From: Sphaerisporangium sp. TRM90804
GTDB taxonomy: Bacteria > Actinomycetota > Actinomycetes > Streptosporangiales > Streptosporangiaceae
Length of the DNA: 64,000 nt
Direction of reading: 5' to 3'
Assembly (NCBI RefSeq): GCF_029846175.1
Contig: NZ_JARWAC010000014.1
Location: forward strand, 124,001-188,000
Below the pieces are notes generated by a model. It had not been told where the DNA came from. It searched no databases and saw only the letters and a program-made list of their open reading frames with translations. This document shows positions 9,088 through 16,774 of this stretch, piece by piece. Position 1 is the stretch's first letter, and each line of letters opens with the position of its first letter. Position numbers and translations under genes: made by a program.

Positions 9088-9531
9088 TCAGGCGCGGATC
9101 GCCCTGGTGTCGCCACGCTGGATCTCGACCTTGCGGGGGCGGGCCTTCTCCAGCACCGGGATGCGTAGCTGTAGCACCCCGTTGTGGTAGGCCGCGTCGA
9201 CGTGCTCGCTGTCGAGGTGCTCGGACAGGTAGACGCGCCGGGTGAAGGCGCCCATGACACGCTCGCGGACGAACACCCGGTCGTCCTCGCCGAACTCCTC
9301 CTCGCGGCGGGCGCTGACCGACAGCACGCCGCGGTCGACCGTGACCTCGATCGAGTCGGGGTCGGCGCCCGGCAGGTCGAAGCGGAGCACGACGTCGTCC
9401 TTGCGGCGGATTCCGTCCAGCGGCATGACCGCGCTCGCGCCTCCCTCGCCGCCGCTGAGGGCCCTGCGGGTCAGGCGGTCGAACTGGCGCTCGAACTCCT
9501 GGACAAAGGGATCGACCGACGTCAACAGCAT
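9088..9531 (-). CDS. Hsp20/alpha-crystallin family small heat-shock protein
   Basis: 147 residues starting at ATG 9531 behind a strong AAGGAGG. The alpha-crystallin domain spans residues ~45-140 (VVLRFDLPGADPDSIEVTVD, LSVSARREEEF, then FTRRVYLSEHLDSEHVDAAY and GVLQLRIPV). The C-terminus carries a KVEIQRG tail. It is an ATP-independent holdase that forms cytoplasmic oligomers. The gene leads the hsp20-merR transcript and lies near usp and DosR/DosS-like genes, as the alpha-crystallin HspX gene does functionally in the mycobacterial dormancy regulon. Co-regulation here is inference. Confidence 0.92.
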   Translation of the reverse strand: MLLTSVDPFVQEFERQFDRLTRRALSGGEGGASAVMPLDGIRRKDDVVLRFDLPGADPDSIEVTVDRGVLSVSARREEEFGEDDRVFVRERVMGAFTRRVYLSEHLDSEHVDAAYHNGVLQLRIPVLEKARPRKVEIQRGDTRAIRA

Positions 9532-9760
9532 TTGGGGAACCTCCTTGCTGCTCGGTGGTGAGGAAATCTCTAAGTTCAGTTGTAGGTTAGCTCGCTCTGC
9601 GCCTGGATGCAACCCCTTGGCGGAAACCGAGGTTCCCTCGGCGTGGCGGTCCGGGCGTGACGGGCCGGCCGAAGGTCCCTCCCCGGCGGGGACCTTCGGC
9701 GCTGACGGCCTGGCGCGCCGGGAGGGATGCTGGAGGCGGGGAGCGAGGAGGCGATCGACG
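9532..9760. other. Divergent hsp20/usp regulatory region
   Basis: This intergenic region separates hsp20 (minus) from the usp leader ORF (plus). Around 9565-9595 the DNA is locally AT-richer (AAATCTCTAAGTTCAGTTG), fitting the hsp20 promoter. A small perfect repeat CCGAGG-TTC-CCTCGG lies at about 9628-9642, and a larger hairpin at 9668-9700 is listed separately. No gene is seen. Confidence 0.5.
9668..9700. promoter_or_regulatory. Perfect 12-bp inverted repeat between divergent genes
   Basis: GCCGAAGGTCCC at 9668-9679 is exactly repeated in inverted orientation at 9689-9700, with a 9-nt spacer. Because the genes on both sides point away from it, a terminator role is unlikely. An operator or a 5'-UTR structure of the usp transcript fits better. 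It contains GTCCC/GGGAC half-sites, but in the opposite arrangement to a DosR box. Confidence 0.5.
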
Positions 9761-9877
9761 ATGACGCTCGGGAACTTCGCGCGGGGATCGGGCGGCCGGG
9801 TCCCACCGGCCGGGGACGGCGGGGGAGCGGGCCTGGCCGGCGCTCCGGCCCCGCCGCCGCGCGGGGGCGCGCGATGA
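9761..9877 (+). CDS. Putative 38-residue leader ORF of usp
   Basis: ATG 9761 follows AGGAGG at 9746-9751 with a 9-nt spacing. The ORF runs 38 codons (MTLGNFARGSGG..., then Gly/Pro/Ala-rich) and its TGA overlaps the usp ATG in ATGA. The usp start itself has only GC-rich DNA and no clear Shine-Dalgarno upstream. The arrangement suggests that ribosomes load at the leader and re-initiate at usp. The peptide has no recognisable domain and may have no function beyond coupling; it could also be chance. Confidence 0.4.
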   Translation: MTLGNFARGSGGRVPPAGDGGGAGLAGAPAPPPRGGAR

Positions 9878-10755
9878 CCGGGCGGGTCGTCGTCGGCGTC
9901 GACGGCTCCCCCTCGGCGGCGGCCGCGGTGGCCTGGGCCGCCGACGACGCCGGGCGCCGGGGGGCCCGGCTGAGGATCGTGCACGTGCGGGAGCCGTGGA
10001 CGTACGACTTCCCGCTGAAGGCGGCGCCGGACTCCGAGGACTCGGTGCCCTCGTACTGGCACGACGCGCTGGCCGCCGCCGTGGCGTGGGTGCACGGCAA
10101 CGCGCCGGGGGTGGAGGTCAGCGCCGCGCTGGTCACCGGCGCCGTGGCCGAGAGGCTCACCACCGAGGCCGAGGACGCCGACGAGCTGATCCTCGGCAGC
10201 AGGGGGCTCGGCGGCATCGCGGGCCTGGTGCTCGGCTCGGTCGGCAGGTCGGTCGCCGGGCACGCCGCCGCGCCCGTGGTGGTCGTGCGCGGCCCGGCCT
10301 CCACCTGTCACGGCGAGGTGGTCGTCGGCTACGACGGCTCCGAGACGGCCGACGCCGCCATGGAGTTCGGCATGCGGGAGGCGGGGCTGCGCGGGGCGCT
10401 GCTGCGCGCCGTCCACGCCTGGCCGGTGCCGCCGTTCCCGCCCTTCGCCGCCGCCTACGCCGGGGGAGCGCAGCAGGCCCTGGCCCAGGTGTCCCGGGGG
10501 GTGCGCGATCGCCTGCTGTCCTGGCAGGAGCGCCACCCCGACGTGCCGGTGGCGGCCCGGACGGTCCGGGGCCACCCGGTCTCGGCCCTGGCGGACGCCT
10601 CGCGGACGGCGGACCTGGTCGTGGTCGGTTCGCGGGCGCTCGACTCGGGCCCGCCCGTGCTCGGCCCGGTGGGCCAGGGGGTGCTGCGGCACGCCCGCTC
10701 GCCGGTCGCCGTCGTCCGGCCCCGGCGCACCCCCGATGGAGGGCCATCCACCTAA
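9874..10755 (+). CDS. Universal stress protein, tandem UspA domains
   Basis: 293 residues from ATG 9874. Two Usp domains are visible: residues ~2-140 (VVVGVDGSPSAAAAVAWAA, ending LILGSRGLGGIAGLVLGSVG) and ~147-285 (EVVVGYDGSETADAAMEFGM, ending VVVGSRALDSGPPVLGPVGQ). Each has the G-2x-G-9x-G(S/T)-type ATP-binding loop; the second copy is more diverged. Tandem Usp proteins are typical of actinobacterial hypoxia/dormancy regulons. The gene appears coupled to a 38-codon leader and precedes the GAF histidine kinase gene by 70 bp. Confidence 0.9.
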   Translation: MTGRVVVGVDGSPSAAAAVAWAADDAGRRGARLRIVHVREPWTYDFPLKAAPDSEDSVPSYWHDALAAAVAWVHGNAPGVEVSAALVTGAVAERLTTEAEDADELILGSRGLGGIAGLVLGSVGRSVAGHAAAPVVVVRGPASTCHGEVVVGYDGSETADAAMEFGMREAGLRGALLRAVHAWPVPPFPPFAAAYAGGAQQALAQVSRGVRDRLLSWQERHPDVPVAARTVRGHPVSALADASRTADLVVVGSRALDSGPPVLGPVGQGVLRHARSPVAVVRPRRTPDGGPST

Positions 10756-10825
10756 TAATTACCGAATGTGGCATTAATCCGTTATGTACGGGTTCGTCCC
10801 GGTTGTGCGGTGGGACACTCCTTGT

Positions 10826-12535
10826 ATGGCGGATGTCGAACCGCGCTCGCTCATGCCGCACATGCGCCTGGACGAGCTGCTGTCCGAGCTGCGGATCCGG
10901 CTGGAGACCGTGCTGGCGACCCGCGACCGGATCCGGGCGCTGCTCGAGGCCGTCGTCGCGGTGGGCGGCTGCCTCGACCTGGAGACGATGCTGCGCCGCA
11001 TCGTCGAGACCGCCACCACCCTGGTGGACGCCTCCTACGGCGCGCTCGGGCTCATCGGCGAGGGCGACACGCTGATCCAGTTCGTGCCCGTCGGGCTGAG
11101 CGAGCAGGAGATCGCCGCCATCGAGCACTGGCCCCACGGGCTCGGCCTGCTCGGCCTGCTCATCAAGGAGCCCAAGACGCTGCGCCTGCACCGCATCACC
11201 GACCACCGGGAGTCCTACGGCTTCCCGCCGGGACACCCGCCCATGGGCTCCTTCCTCGGCGTCCCCATCAGGGTGCGCGACGAGGTCTTCGGCAACCTCT
11301 ACCTCACCGAGAAGCGCGGCGGCGGCGACTTCGAGGAGGAGGACGAGGCCATCGTCGTCGCCCTCGCCACCGCCGCGGGCGTCGCGATCGAGAACGCCCG
11401 CCTGTACGAGGAGAGCCGCAGGCGCGAGGCGTGGCTCCAGGCGTCCTCGGAGGTCACCACCAGTCTGCTGTCGGGCGCCGGCTCCCAGGAGGTGCTCGCC
11501 CTGCTGGCCCGCCGGGCTCGCGAGATGGGCGACGCCGACGTGGCCGCCGTGCTGCTGCCCACCCTGGACGGCGACAAGCTGCGTGTCGTCATCGCGCACG
11601 GCGCCGACGGGATCATCTCCGACGGCGAGAAGGCGGTGGAGGCGGCGGCCGGGTCGCTGCCCGGCCGGGCCTTCGCTGAAGGGCTGCCGGTCGTGGTCAC
11701 CGGTCTGCCCGAGACCGAGGCGCTGGCCGCGGTCGCCGGCGAGGTGCCGGTCGGCCCCGCCCTGGCGGTCCCGCTCGGGGCCGCCGACGCGGTGCGCGGC
11801 GTGCTGGCCCTGTGCAAGCGGTCGGGGCGCACCCCCTTCAGCCAGTCGCAGGTGCGCGTGCTGCACTCGTTCGCCGGGCAGGCCTCCGTCGCGCTGGAGC
11901 TGGCCGAGGCCCGCAGGGACGCCGAGCGGCTCGGCCTGCTGGAGGACCGCGACCGCATCGCCAAGGACCTGCACGACGTGGTCATCCAGCGGCTGTTCGC
12001 GGCCGCCATGACGCTCATGAGCGCCGAGCGCCTGGTCGAGCGGCCCGAGGCGTCCTCCCGCGTCAGGCACGCGATCGACGAGCTGGACGGCACCATACGC
12101 CAGATCCGCTCCACCATCTTCGCCCTCCAGGCGCCCCGGGACGCCGGGGACCCAAGCCTGCGCGGCCTGGTCGCCGAGCTGGTGGAGGGCTCGCGCGGCC
12201 ACCTCGGCTTCATGCCCGGCCTGCGCATGGACGGGCCGCTGGACAGCGGCGTCCCGCCCGCGCTCGCCGGCCACCTGCTCGCCGTGCTGCGCGAGGCGCT
12301 GTCCAACGTGGTGCGGCACGCCAGGGCCTCCAGGGCCGACGTCACGGTCGAGGTGGCGGACGGCTGGCTGTGCCTGACCGTCCGGGACGACGGCGTCGGG
12401 CTGCCCCCGGGCGCGCGGCGCAGCGGCCTGCGCAACCTCCAGGACCGCGCCGACCGCCTCGGCGGCGCGTTCACGGCGTCCGGGCGCGAGGGCGGCGGCA
12501 CGTGCGTCCACTGGCGGGTCCCGCTCGGAGGGTGA
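10826..12535 (+). CDS. GAF-domain sensor histidine kinase (DosS/DevS-like)
   Basis: About 569 residues from ATG 10826 (GGTGGGA lies ~10 nt upstream); ATG 10784 is in frame but lacks a ribosome site. Two GAF domains occupy residues ~40-190 (LETMLRRIVETATTLVDASY, MGSFLGVPIRVRDEVFGNL) and ~205-365. A HisKA_3 dimerisation helix carries the phospho-acceptor H383 in RIAKDLHDVVIQRLFA, and the HATPase domain follows (LREALSNVVRHA, DDGVGLPPG). The overall plan matches mycobacterial DosS/DosT, which sense O2/NO through haem in the first GAF; haem binding here is inferred by homology only. No membrane segment is present. It faces the DosR-like regulator gene with a 25-bp gap. Confidence 0.9.
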   Translation: MADVEPRSLMPHMRLDELLSELRIRLETVLATRDRIRALLEAVVAVGGCLDLETMLRRIVETATTLVDASYGALGLIGEGDTLIQFVPVGLSEQEIAAIEHWPHGLGLLGLLIKEPKTLRLHRITDHRESYGFPPGHPPMGSFLGVPIRVRDEVFGNLYLTEKRGGGDFEEEDEAIVVALATAAGVAIENARLYEESRRREAWLQASSEVTTSLLSGAGSQEVLALLARRAREMGDADVAAVLLPTLDGDKLRVVIAHGADGIISDGEKAVEAAAGSLPGRAFAEGLPVVVTGLPETEALAAVAGEVPVGPALAVPLGAADAVRGVLALCKRSGRTPFSQSQVRVLHSFAGQASVALELAEARRDAERLGLLEDRDRIAKDLHDVVIQRLFAAAMTLMSAERLVERPEASSRVRHAIDELDGTIRQIRSTIFALQAPRDAGDPSLRGLVAELVEGSRGHLGFMPGLRMDGPLDSGVPPALAGHLLAVLREALSNVVRHARASRADVTVEVADGWLCLTVRDDGVGLPPGARRSGLRNLQDRADRLGGAFTASGREGGGTCVHWRVPLGG

Positions 12536-12560
12536 GCCGGTAGGCGGCGCGGGGCCCCCG

Positions 12561-13202
12561 TCAGGGCCGGTGGACGGCCCCGAGCCGCGCGGCCAGGGCC
12601 GCGGCCTGCGTGCGGCGCCGCATGTCGAGCTTGGCCAGCAGGTTGGACACGTAGTTCTTCACGGTCTTCTCTGCCAGGAACAGGCGCTCGCCGATCTGCC
12701 GGTTGGTCAGCCCCTCCCCGATCAGCTCCAGGATGTGCCGCTCCTGCCCGGTCAGCACGGCCAGCGGATCGCGCCTGGCCGCCTGGTCGCGCAGCCGCCG
12801 GAGCAGGGAGGCGGTGGTGGCCGGGTCGAGCAGGCACCGCCCGCCGGCGGCCGTCCGCACGGCGCCCACCAGGTCGGAGCCGTGGATCTGCTTGAGCACG
12901 TAGCCGGCGGCCCCCGCCATGACCGCGCCGAACAGCGCGTCGTCGTCGGCGAAGGACGTGAGCATCAGGCACGACAGCCCCGGGGTGCGCGACAGCACCT
13001 CGCGGCACACCTCGACCCCGTCGCCGTCGGGCAGGCGCACGTCCAGGACGGCGACGTCGGGCTTGAGCGCGGGGATGCGGGCCAGCGCCTGCCCGGCGGT
13101 CCCGGCCTCGCCGGCGATCTCGATGTCGCCCTCGGCCTCCAGCAGCGAGGCCACCCCGCGCCGCACGATCTCGTGGTCGTCCAGCAGGAAGACCCGGATC
13201 AC
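12561..13202 (-). CDS. DosR/DevR-like NarL-family response regulator
   Basis: 213 residues from GTG 13202. The receiver domain has D8-D9, the phosphorylation site D54 (VAVLDVRLPDGDG) and conserved LTSF and YVLKQI motifs. A linker and a LuxR-type helix-turn-helix follow (LTGQERHILELIGEGLTNRQ, LFLAEKTVKNYVSNLLAKL). The sequence closely resembles M. tuberculosis DosR along its length. It should be phosphorylated by the convergent GAF kinase. The GTG start has no Shine-Dalgarno of its own and overlaps the stop of a 28-codon leader ORF (GTGA), so expression probably depends on translational coupling. Confidence 0.92.
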   Translation of the reverse strand: MIRVFLLDDHEIVRRGVASLLEAEGDIEIAGEAGTAGQALARIPALKPDVAVLDVRLPDGDGVEVCREVLSRTPGLSCLMLTSFADDDALFGAVMAGAAGYVLKQIHGSDLVGAVRTAAGGRCLLDPATTASLLRRLRDQAARRDPLAVLTGQERHILELIGEGLTNRQIGERLFLAEKTVKNYVSNLLAKLDMRRRTQAAALAARLGAVHRP

Positions 13203-13285
13203 CTCGGCGGCCCCGGGCCTCGGCGCGCCCGGGAGCGCGCCGGAGGGCTCGCGTGCGCCGGCCGGCGGCGCGTCGGCACGGCCAT
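13199..13285 (-). CDS. Putative 28-residue leader ORF of the DosR-like gene
   Basis: On the minus strand an AGGAGG (13291-13296) sits 5 nt before ATG 13285. The frame runs 28 codons (begins MAVPTRRRPAHASPP, very rich in Arg and Pro) and stops at TGA 13201-13199, overlapping the regulator's GTG start. The Shine-Dalgarno is the best in the neighbourhood, whereas the regulator start has none. This supports a translated leader that couples or conditions expression. The Arg/Pro-rich content could slow ribosomes. The function of the peptide itself is unknown. Confidence 0.5.
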   Translation of the reverse strand: MAVPTRRRPAHASPPARSRARRGPGPPR

Positions 13286-13508
13286 GTCGACCTCCTAGGC
13301 TTCCCCCTCCATCTGACGCCGTGACGGGGCGGCGGTACCAGGGGGTGAAGGTGGTGAATGCCCAAAATTTCGCGGGTGCGGGCGGTGCCCCGGTGGCGCG
13401 GGCCAGGCAGGGCCCGATCGTCAGGTCCGGGCGTGTCCGGGCGGCCCGAGGGGGGCGGGCTCACTAAAATCCCCCGGGGGCGAGGCGACGGGGAGAGTTG
13501 AAGGCTTC
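13286..13508. other. Intergenic region between response regulator and muramidase
   Basis: This region holds the promoter area for the minus-strand regulator (left part) and the plus-strand muramidase (right part). A CTAAAAT stretch at 13464-13470 is a plausible -10 for the muramidase gene, but no matching -35 is clear. No gene, and no convincing DosR box (GGGAC-spacer-GTCCC), is present. Confidence 0.45.
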
Positions 13509-14123
13509 ATGCTGCACGGGGTAGATGTGTCCAACTGGCAGGGAACCGTCGACTGGGCGGAGCACGCCGACGGCGGTGTCGACTTCGCCTTCGCCAAGGC
13601 CAGTGAGGGAACCGGCTTCACCGACAAGTGGTTCGCCCGCAACTGGGTCGGCATGCGGGAGAACTGGCTGGTCTGCGGGGCCTACCACTTCGCGCACCCC
13701 AGGGGCGACCCCGACGACCAGGTGCGCCACTTCCTCGACGTGCTCGACGCGGCGGGCGGCCTGCACCGGGGCGACCTGATCGCCCTCGACCTGGAGCGCT
13801 CGGGCCACCTGCCGCCCCGGGAGGTGGCCGCGTTCGCCAGGCGCTGGTGCCACGTGGTGAGCCGCCTGACCGGCGTCACCCCGCTGATCTACACCTTCCT
13901 GGCCTTCGCCAGACGCGGGTACTGCCAGGGCCTGGGCGACTACCCCCTGTGGATCGCCGCCCCCAGCCACCCCAAGGGGCACCCGGTCGTGCCGCCGCCC
14001 TGGAACAGGTGGACCATCCACCAGTACGGCCACGGCTCCACCGACCGCAACGTCTTCCGCGGCACCCGCGCCCAGCTCACCGCGCTCGGCTACCAGCCCC
14101 AGCAGCTCCGGCGCAAGGCGTAG
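13509..14123 (+). CDS. Glycoside hydrolase family 25 (lysozyme-type muramidase)
   Basis: 204 residues from ATG 13509. The fold signature is clear: GVDVSNWQGTVDW at the start, FAFAKASEGTGFTD, GAYHFAHP, then the catalytic DLE region (LIALDLERSG) and PLWIAAPSH and WTIHQYGHGS near the C-terminus. Family members cleave the beta-1,4 bond between MurNAc and GlcNAc. There is no signal peptide or wall-binding repeat, so the enzyme is either released by lysis or a non-classical route, or acts on internal targets. It is a single-domain protein just upstream of thrS. Confidence 0.9.
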   Translation: MLHGVDVSNWQGTVDWAEHADGGVDFAFAKASEGTGFTDKWFARNWVGMRENWLVCGAYHFAHPRGDPDDQVRHFLDVLDAAGGLHRGDLIALDLERSGHLPPREVAAFARRWCHVVSRLTGVTPLIYTFLAFARRGYCQGLGDYPLWIAAPSHPKGHPVVPPPWNRWTIHQYGHGSTDRNVFRGTRAQLTALGYQPQQLRRKA

Positions 14124-14213
14124 GGCGCCGGGCGGTCGCCGGCGTCATCGCCGGGCGGATCGGCGGTAACATCGGCACGATAAGCGAACGCCCGCCGAGC
14201 CCCTGGAGCAACC

Positions 14214-16181
14214 GTGTCCGCCGCCCCTGAAATACGCGTCACCCTCGCCGGAGCCGAGCGTGCGGTCGCGCAGGGGACGACGGCCGGGGAGGCGCTGGAG
14301 GCCGACGGCCGCACCGTCGTCGCCGCCCGGGTCAACGGCGAGCCGCGCGACCTCGCCACCGCCGTCGCCGACGGCGACGTCGTCGAGCCGGTCACCGCCG
14401 CCTCCGAGGAGGGGCGGGCGATCCTGCGCCACTCCACCGCGCACGTGATGGCCCAGGCCGTCCAGGAGCTCTTCCCCGGCGCGCGGCTGGGCATCGGGCC
14501 GCCCGTCGAGAACGGCTTCTACTACGACTTCGACGTCGAGTCGCCGTTCACCCCCGACGACCTCAAGCGCGTCGAGAAGCGCATGCGCGAGATCGTCAAG
14601 CAGGGCCAGCTGTTCGCGCGCCGCGCCGTCTCCGACGAGGCCGCGCGCGAGGAGCTCGCCGCCGAGCCGTACAAGCTGGAGCTCATCGGGCTCAAGGGCG
14701 GCGCCGCCGACGAGGAGAGCGTCGAGGTGGGCGGCGACCAGCTCACCATCTACGACAACCTCGACCCCAAGACCGGCGCCCTGTGCTGGAAAGACCTGTG
14801 CCGCGGCCCGCACGTGCCCACCACCCGGGCCATCCCCGCGTTCAAGCTCATGCGCTCGGGCGGCGCCTACTGGCGGGGCAGCGAGAAGAACCCCCAGCTC
14901 CAGCGCATCTACGGCACCGCCTGGGAGTCCCGCGAGAAGCAGGACGACTACCTGCGCATGCTGGAGGAGGCCGAGAAGCGCGACCACCGCAAGCTCGGCG
15001 CCGAGCTCGACCTGTTCTCCTTCCCGACCGAGCTGGGCTCGGGCCTGGCGGTGTTCCACCCCAAGGGCGGCGTCGTCCGCCGCGTCATGGAGGACTACTC
15101 GCGGCGCAGGCACGAGGAGGCCGGCTACTCCTTCGTGAACACCCCGCACATCACCAAGGAGCACCTCTACCAGACCTCCGGCCACCTCGACTGGTACGCC
15201 GACGGCATGTTCCCCCCCATGGAGCTCGAGGGCGCGCGCTACTACCTCAAGCCCATGAACTGCCCCATGCACAACCTGGTCTTCAGGTCGCGGGGGCGGT
15301 CCTACCGCGAGCTGCCGCTGCGCCTGTTCGAGTTCGGCACCGTCTACCGCTACGAGAAGTCCGGCGTGGTGCACGGCCTCACCCGCGTGCGGGGCATGAC
15401 CCAGGACGACGCGCACATCTACTGCACCCGCGACCAGATGCAGGACGAGCTCAAGAGCCTGCTGCGGTTCGTGCTCGGCCTGCTGCGCGACTACGGCCTG
15501 GACGACTTCTACCTGGAGCTGTCCACCCGCGACCCCGAGAAGTCCATCGGCACCGACGAGGTCTGGGCCGAGGCCACCGAGGCGCTGCGGGCCGCGGCCG
15601 GGGCCGAGAGCCTCGACCTCGTGCTCGACGAGGGCGGCGCCGCCTTCTACGGGCCGAAGATCTCCGTGCAGGCCAAGGACGCCATCGGCCGCACCTGGCA
15701 GATGTCCACCATCCAGGTCGACCTGAACCTCCCCGAGCGCTTCGAGCTGGAGTTCCAGGGCGCCGACGGGTCCCGGCAGCGGCCCGTCATGATCCACCGC
15801 GCGCTGTTCGGCTCGATCGAGCGGTTCTTCGGCGTCCTGGTCGAGCACTACGCCGGGGCGTTCCCGCCCTGGCTCGCGCCCGTGCAGGTGACCGGCATCC
15901 CCATCTCCGACACCCACGCGCCCTACCTGGCCGAGATCGCCGAGAGGCTGCGCGCCAAGGGCATCCGGGTGGAGGTCGACGGCTCGGCCGACCGCATGCA
16001 GAAGAAGATCCGCAACGCGCAGAAGTCCAAGGTGCCCTTCATGCTCCTCGCGGGCGACGACGACGTCGCCAAGGGCGCCGTCTCGTTCCGCTACCGCGAC
16101 GGCGAGCAGAAGAACGGCGTCCCGGTGGAGGAGGCGATCGCCGAGATCGTCGACGCCGTGGAGCGCCGCGCACAGGTGTGA
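14214..16181 (+). CDS. thrS: Threonyl-tRNA synthetase
   Basis: 655 residues from GTG 14214. The order is N-terminal TGS domain (~1-65), the editing/SAD domain with [15 protein letters not shown] and its downstream zinc-site-like residues, the class II catalytic core (motif 2 [20 protein letters not shown], motif 3 [20 protein letters not shown]) and the anticodon-binding domain ([21 protein letters not shown]). It charges tRNA-Thr with threonine. Length and all motifs are normal. The 90-bp leader shows no T-box. A hairpin directly after the stop separates it from the HIT gene. Its position next to HIT and pgsA is the conserved actinobacterial order. Confidence 0.97.
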   Translation: MSAAPEIRVTLAGAERAVAQGTTAGEALEADGRTVVAARVNGEPRDLATAVADGDVVEPVTAASEEGRAILRHSTAHVMAQAVQELFPGARLGIGPPVENGFYYDFDVESPFTPDDLKRVEKRMREIVKQGQLFARRAVSDEAAREELAAEPYKLELIGLKGGAADEESVEVGGDQLTIYDNLDPKTGALCWKDLCRGPHVPTTRAIPAFKLMRSGGAYWRGSEKNPQLQRIYGTAWESREKQDDYLRMLEEAEKRDHRKLGAELDLFSFPTELGSGLAVFHPKGGVVRRVMEDYSRRRHEEAGYSFVNTPHITKEHLYQTSGHLDWYADGMFPPMELEGARYYLKPMNCPMHNLVFRSRGRSYRELPLRLFEFGTVYRYEKSGVVHGLTRVRGMTQDDAHIYCTRDQMQDELKSLLRFVLGLLRDYGLDDFYLELSTRDPEKSIGTDEVWAEATEALRAAAGAESLDLVLDEGGAAFYGPKISVQAKDAIGRTWQMSTIQVDLNLPERFELEFQGADGSRQRPVMIHRALFGSIERFFGVLVEHYAGAFPPWLAPVQVTGIPISDTHAPYLAEIAERLRAKGIRVEVDGSADRMQKKIRNAQKSKVPFMLLAGDDDVAKGAVSFRYRDGEQKNGVPVEEAIAEIVDAVERRAQV

Positions 16182-16187
16182 CGCGAC

Positions 16188-16207
16188 CGCCCGGCGCGAG
16201 CCGGGCG
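16188..16207 (+). terminator. Hairpin after thrS
   Basis: CGCCCGGC (16188-16195) and GCCGGGCG (16200-16207) form a perfect 8-bp stem with a GCGA loop, followed by a short pyrimidine run (CTCTCGTCTT). It starts 6 nt after the thrS stop and ends 10 nt before the HIT gene. It may therefore attenuate read-through into the HIT gene rather than stop transcription fully. Confidence 0.6.
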
Positions 16208-16217
16208 CTCTCGTCTT

Positions 16218-16772
16218 ATGCTGCATGGCATGCAGGAGCCGATTGAGCAGTCCGGTGCCGGAGAGCCCGACAACTTCCAGCGTCTGTGGACGCCCCACCG
16301 GATGGCCTACATCAAGGGGGAGAACAAGCCCACCGGCACCGGGCCGGGGGACGGCTGCCCGTTCTGCGTGATCCCCGAGATGAGCGACCAGGAGGGGCTC
16401 GTCGTCGCCCGCGGCTCGCGTGTGTACGCCGTGCTCAACCTGTACCCCTACAACTCCGGGCACCTGATGGTCTGCCCGTACCGGCACGTGGCCGACTACG
16501 CCGACCTCGACGACGACGAGACCGCCGAGCTGGCCGCCTTCACCAAGCGGGCGTTGCTGTCCCTGCGCAAGGCGAGCGGCGCGCAGGGGTTCAACGTCGG
16601 CATGAACCTCGGCCACGTGGCGGGCGCCGGCATCGCGGGGCACCTGCACCAGCACGTGGTGCCCCGCTGGGGCGGCGACACCAACTTCATGCCGGTGGTC
16701 GGCCACACAAAGGTGCTGCCGCAGCTCCTGCAGGAGACCCGCGACCTGCTGGCCGGCTCCTGGCCGGCCTGA
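16218..16772 (+). CDS. HIT-domain protein (Ap4A/nucleotide phosphorylase type)
   Basis: 184 residues from ATG 16218 (ATG 16230 is an alternative). The histidine triad is HLHQHVVPRW near residue 140, preceded by AGIAG. The core includes CPFCVIPEM (a Cys pair often binding zinc in this branch) and NLYPYNSGHLMVCPYRHVADY. It resembles M. tuberculosis Rv2613c, a diadenosine tetraphosphate phosphorylase in the same position between thrS and pgsA. The expected reaction is cleavage of Ap4A-type dinucleotides. The next gene of the ancestral operon (pgsA) is displaced 8 kb downstream by inserted genes. Confidence 0.9.
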   Translation: MLHGMQEPIEQSGAGEPDNFQRLWTPHRMAYIKGENKPTGTGPGDGCPFCVIPEMSDQEGLVVARGSRVYAVLNLYPYNSGHLMVCPYRHVADYADLDDDETAELAAFTKRALLSLRKASGAQGFNVGMNLGHVAGAGIAGHLHQHVVPRWGGDTNFMPVVGHTKVLPQLLQETRDLLAGSWPA

Positions 16773-16774
16773 GG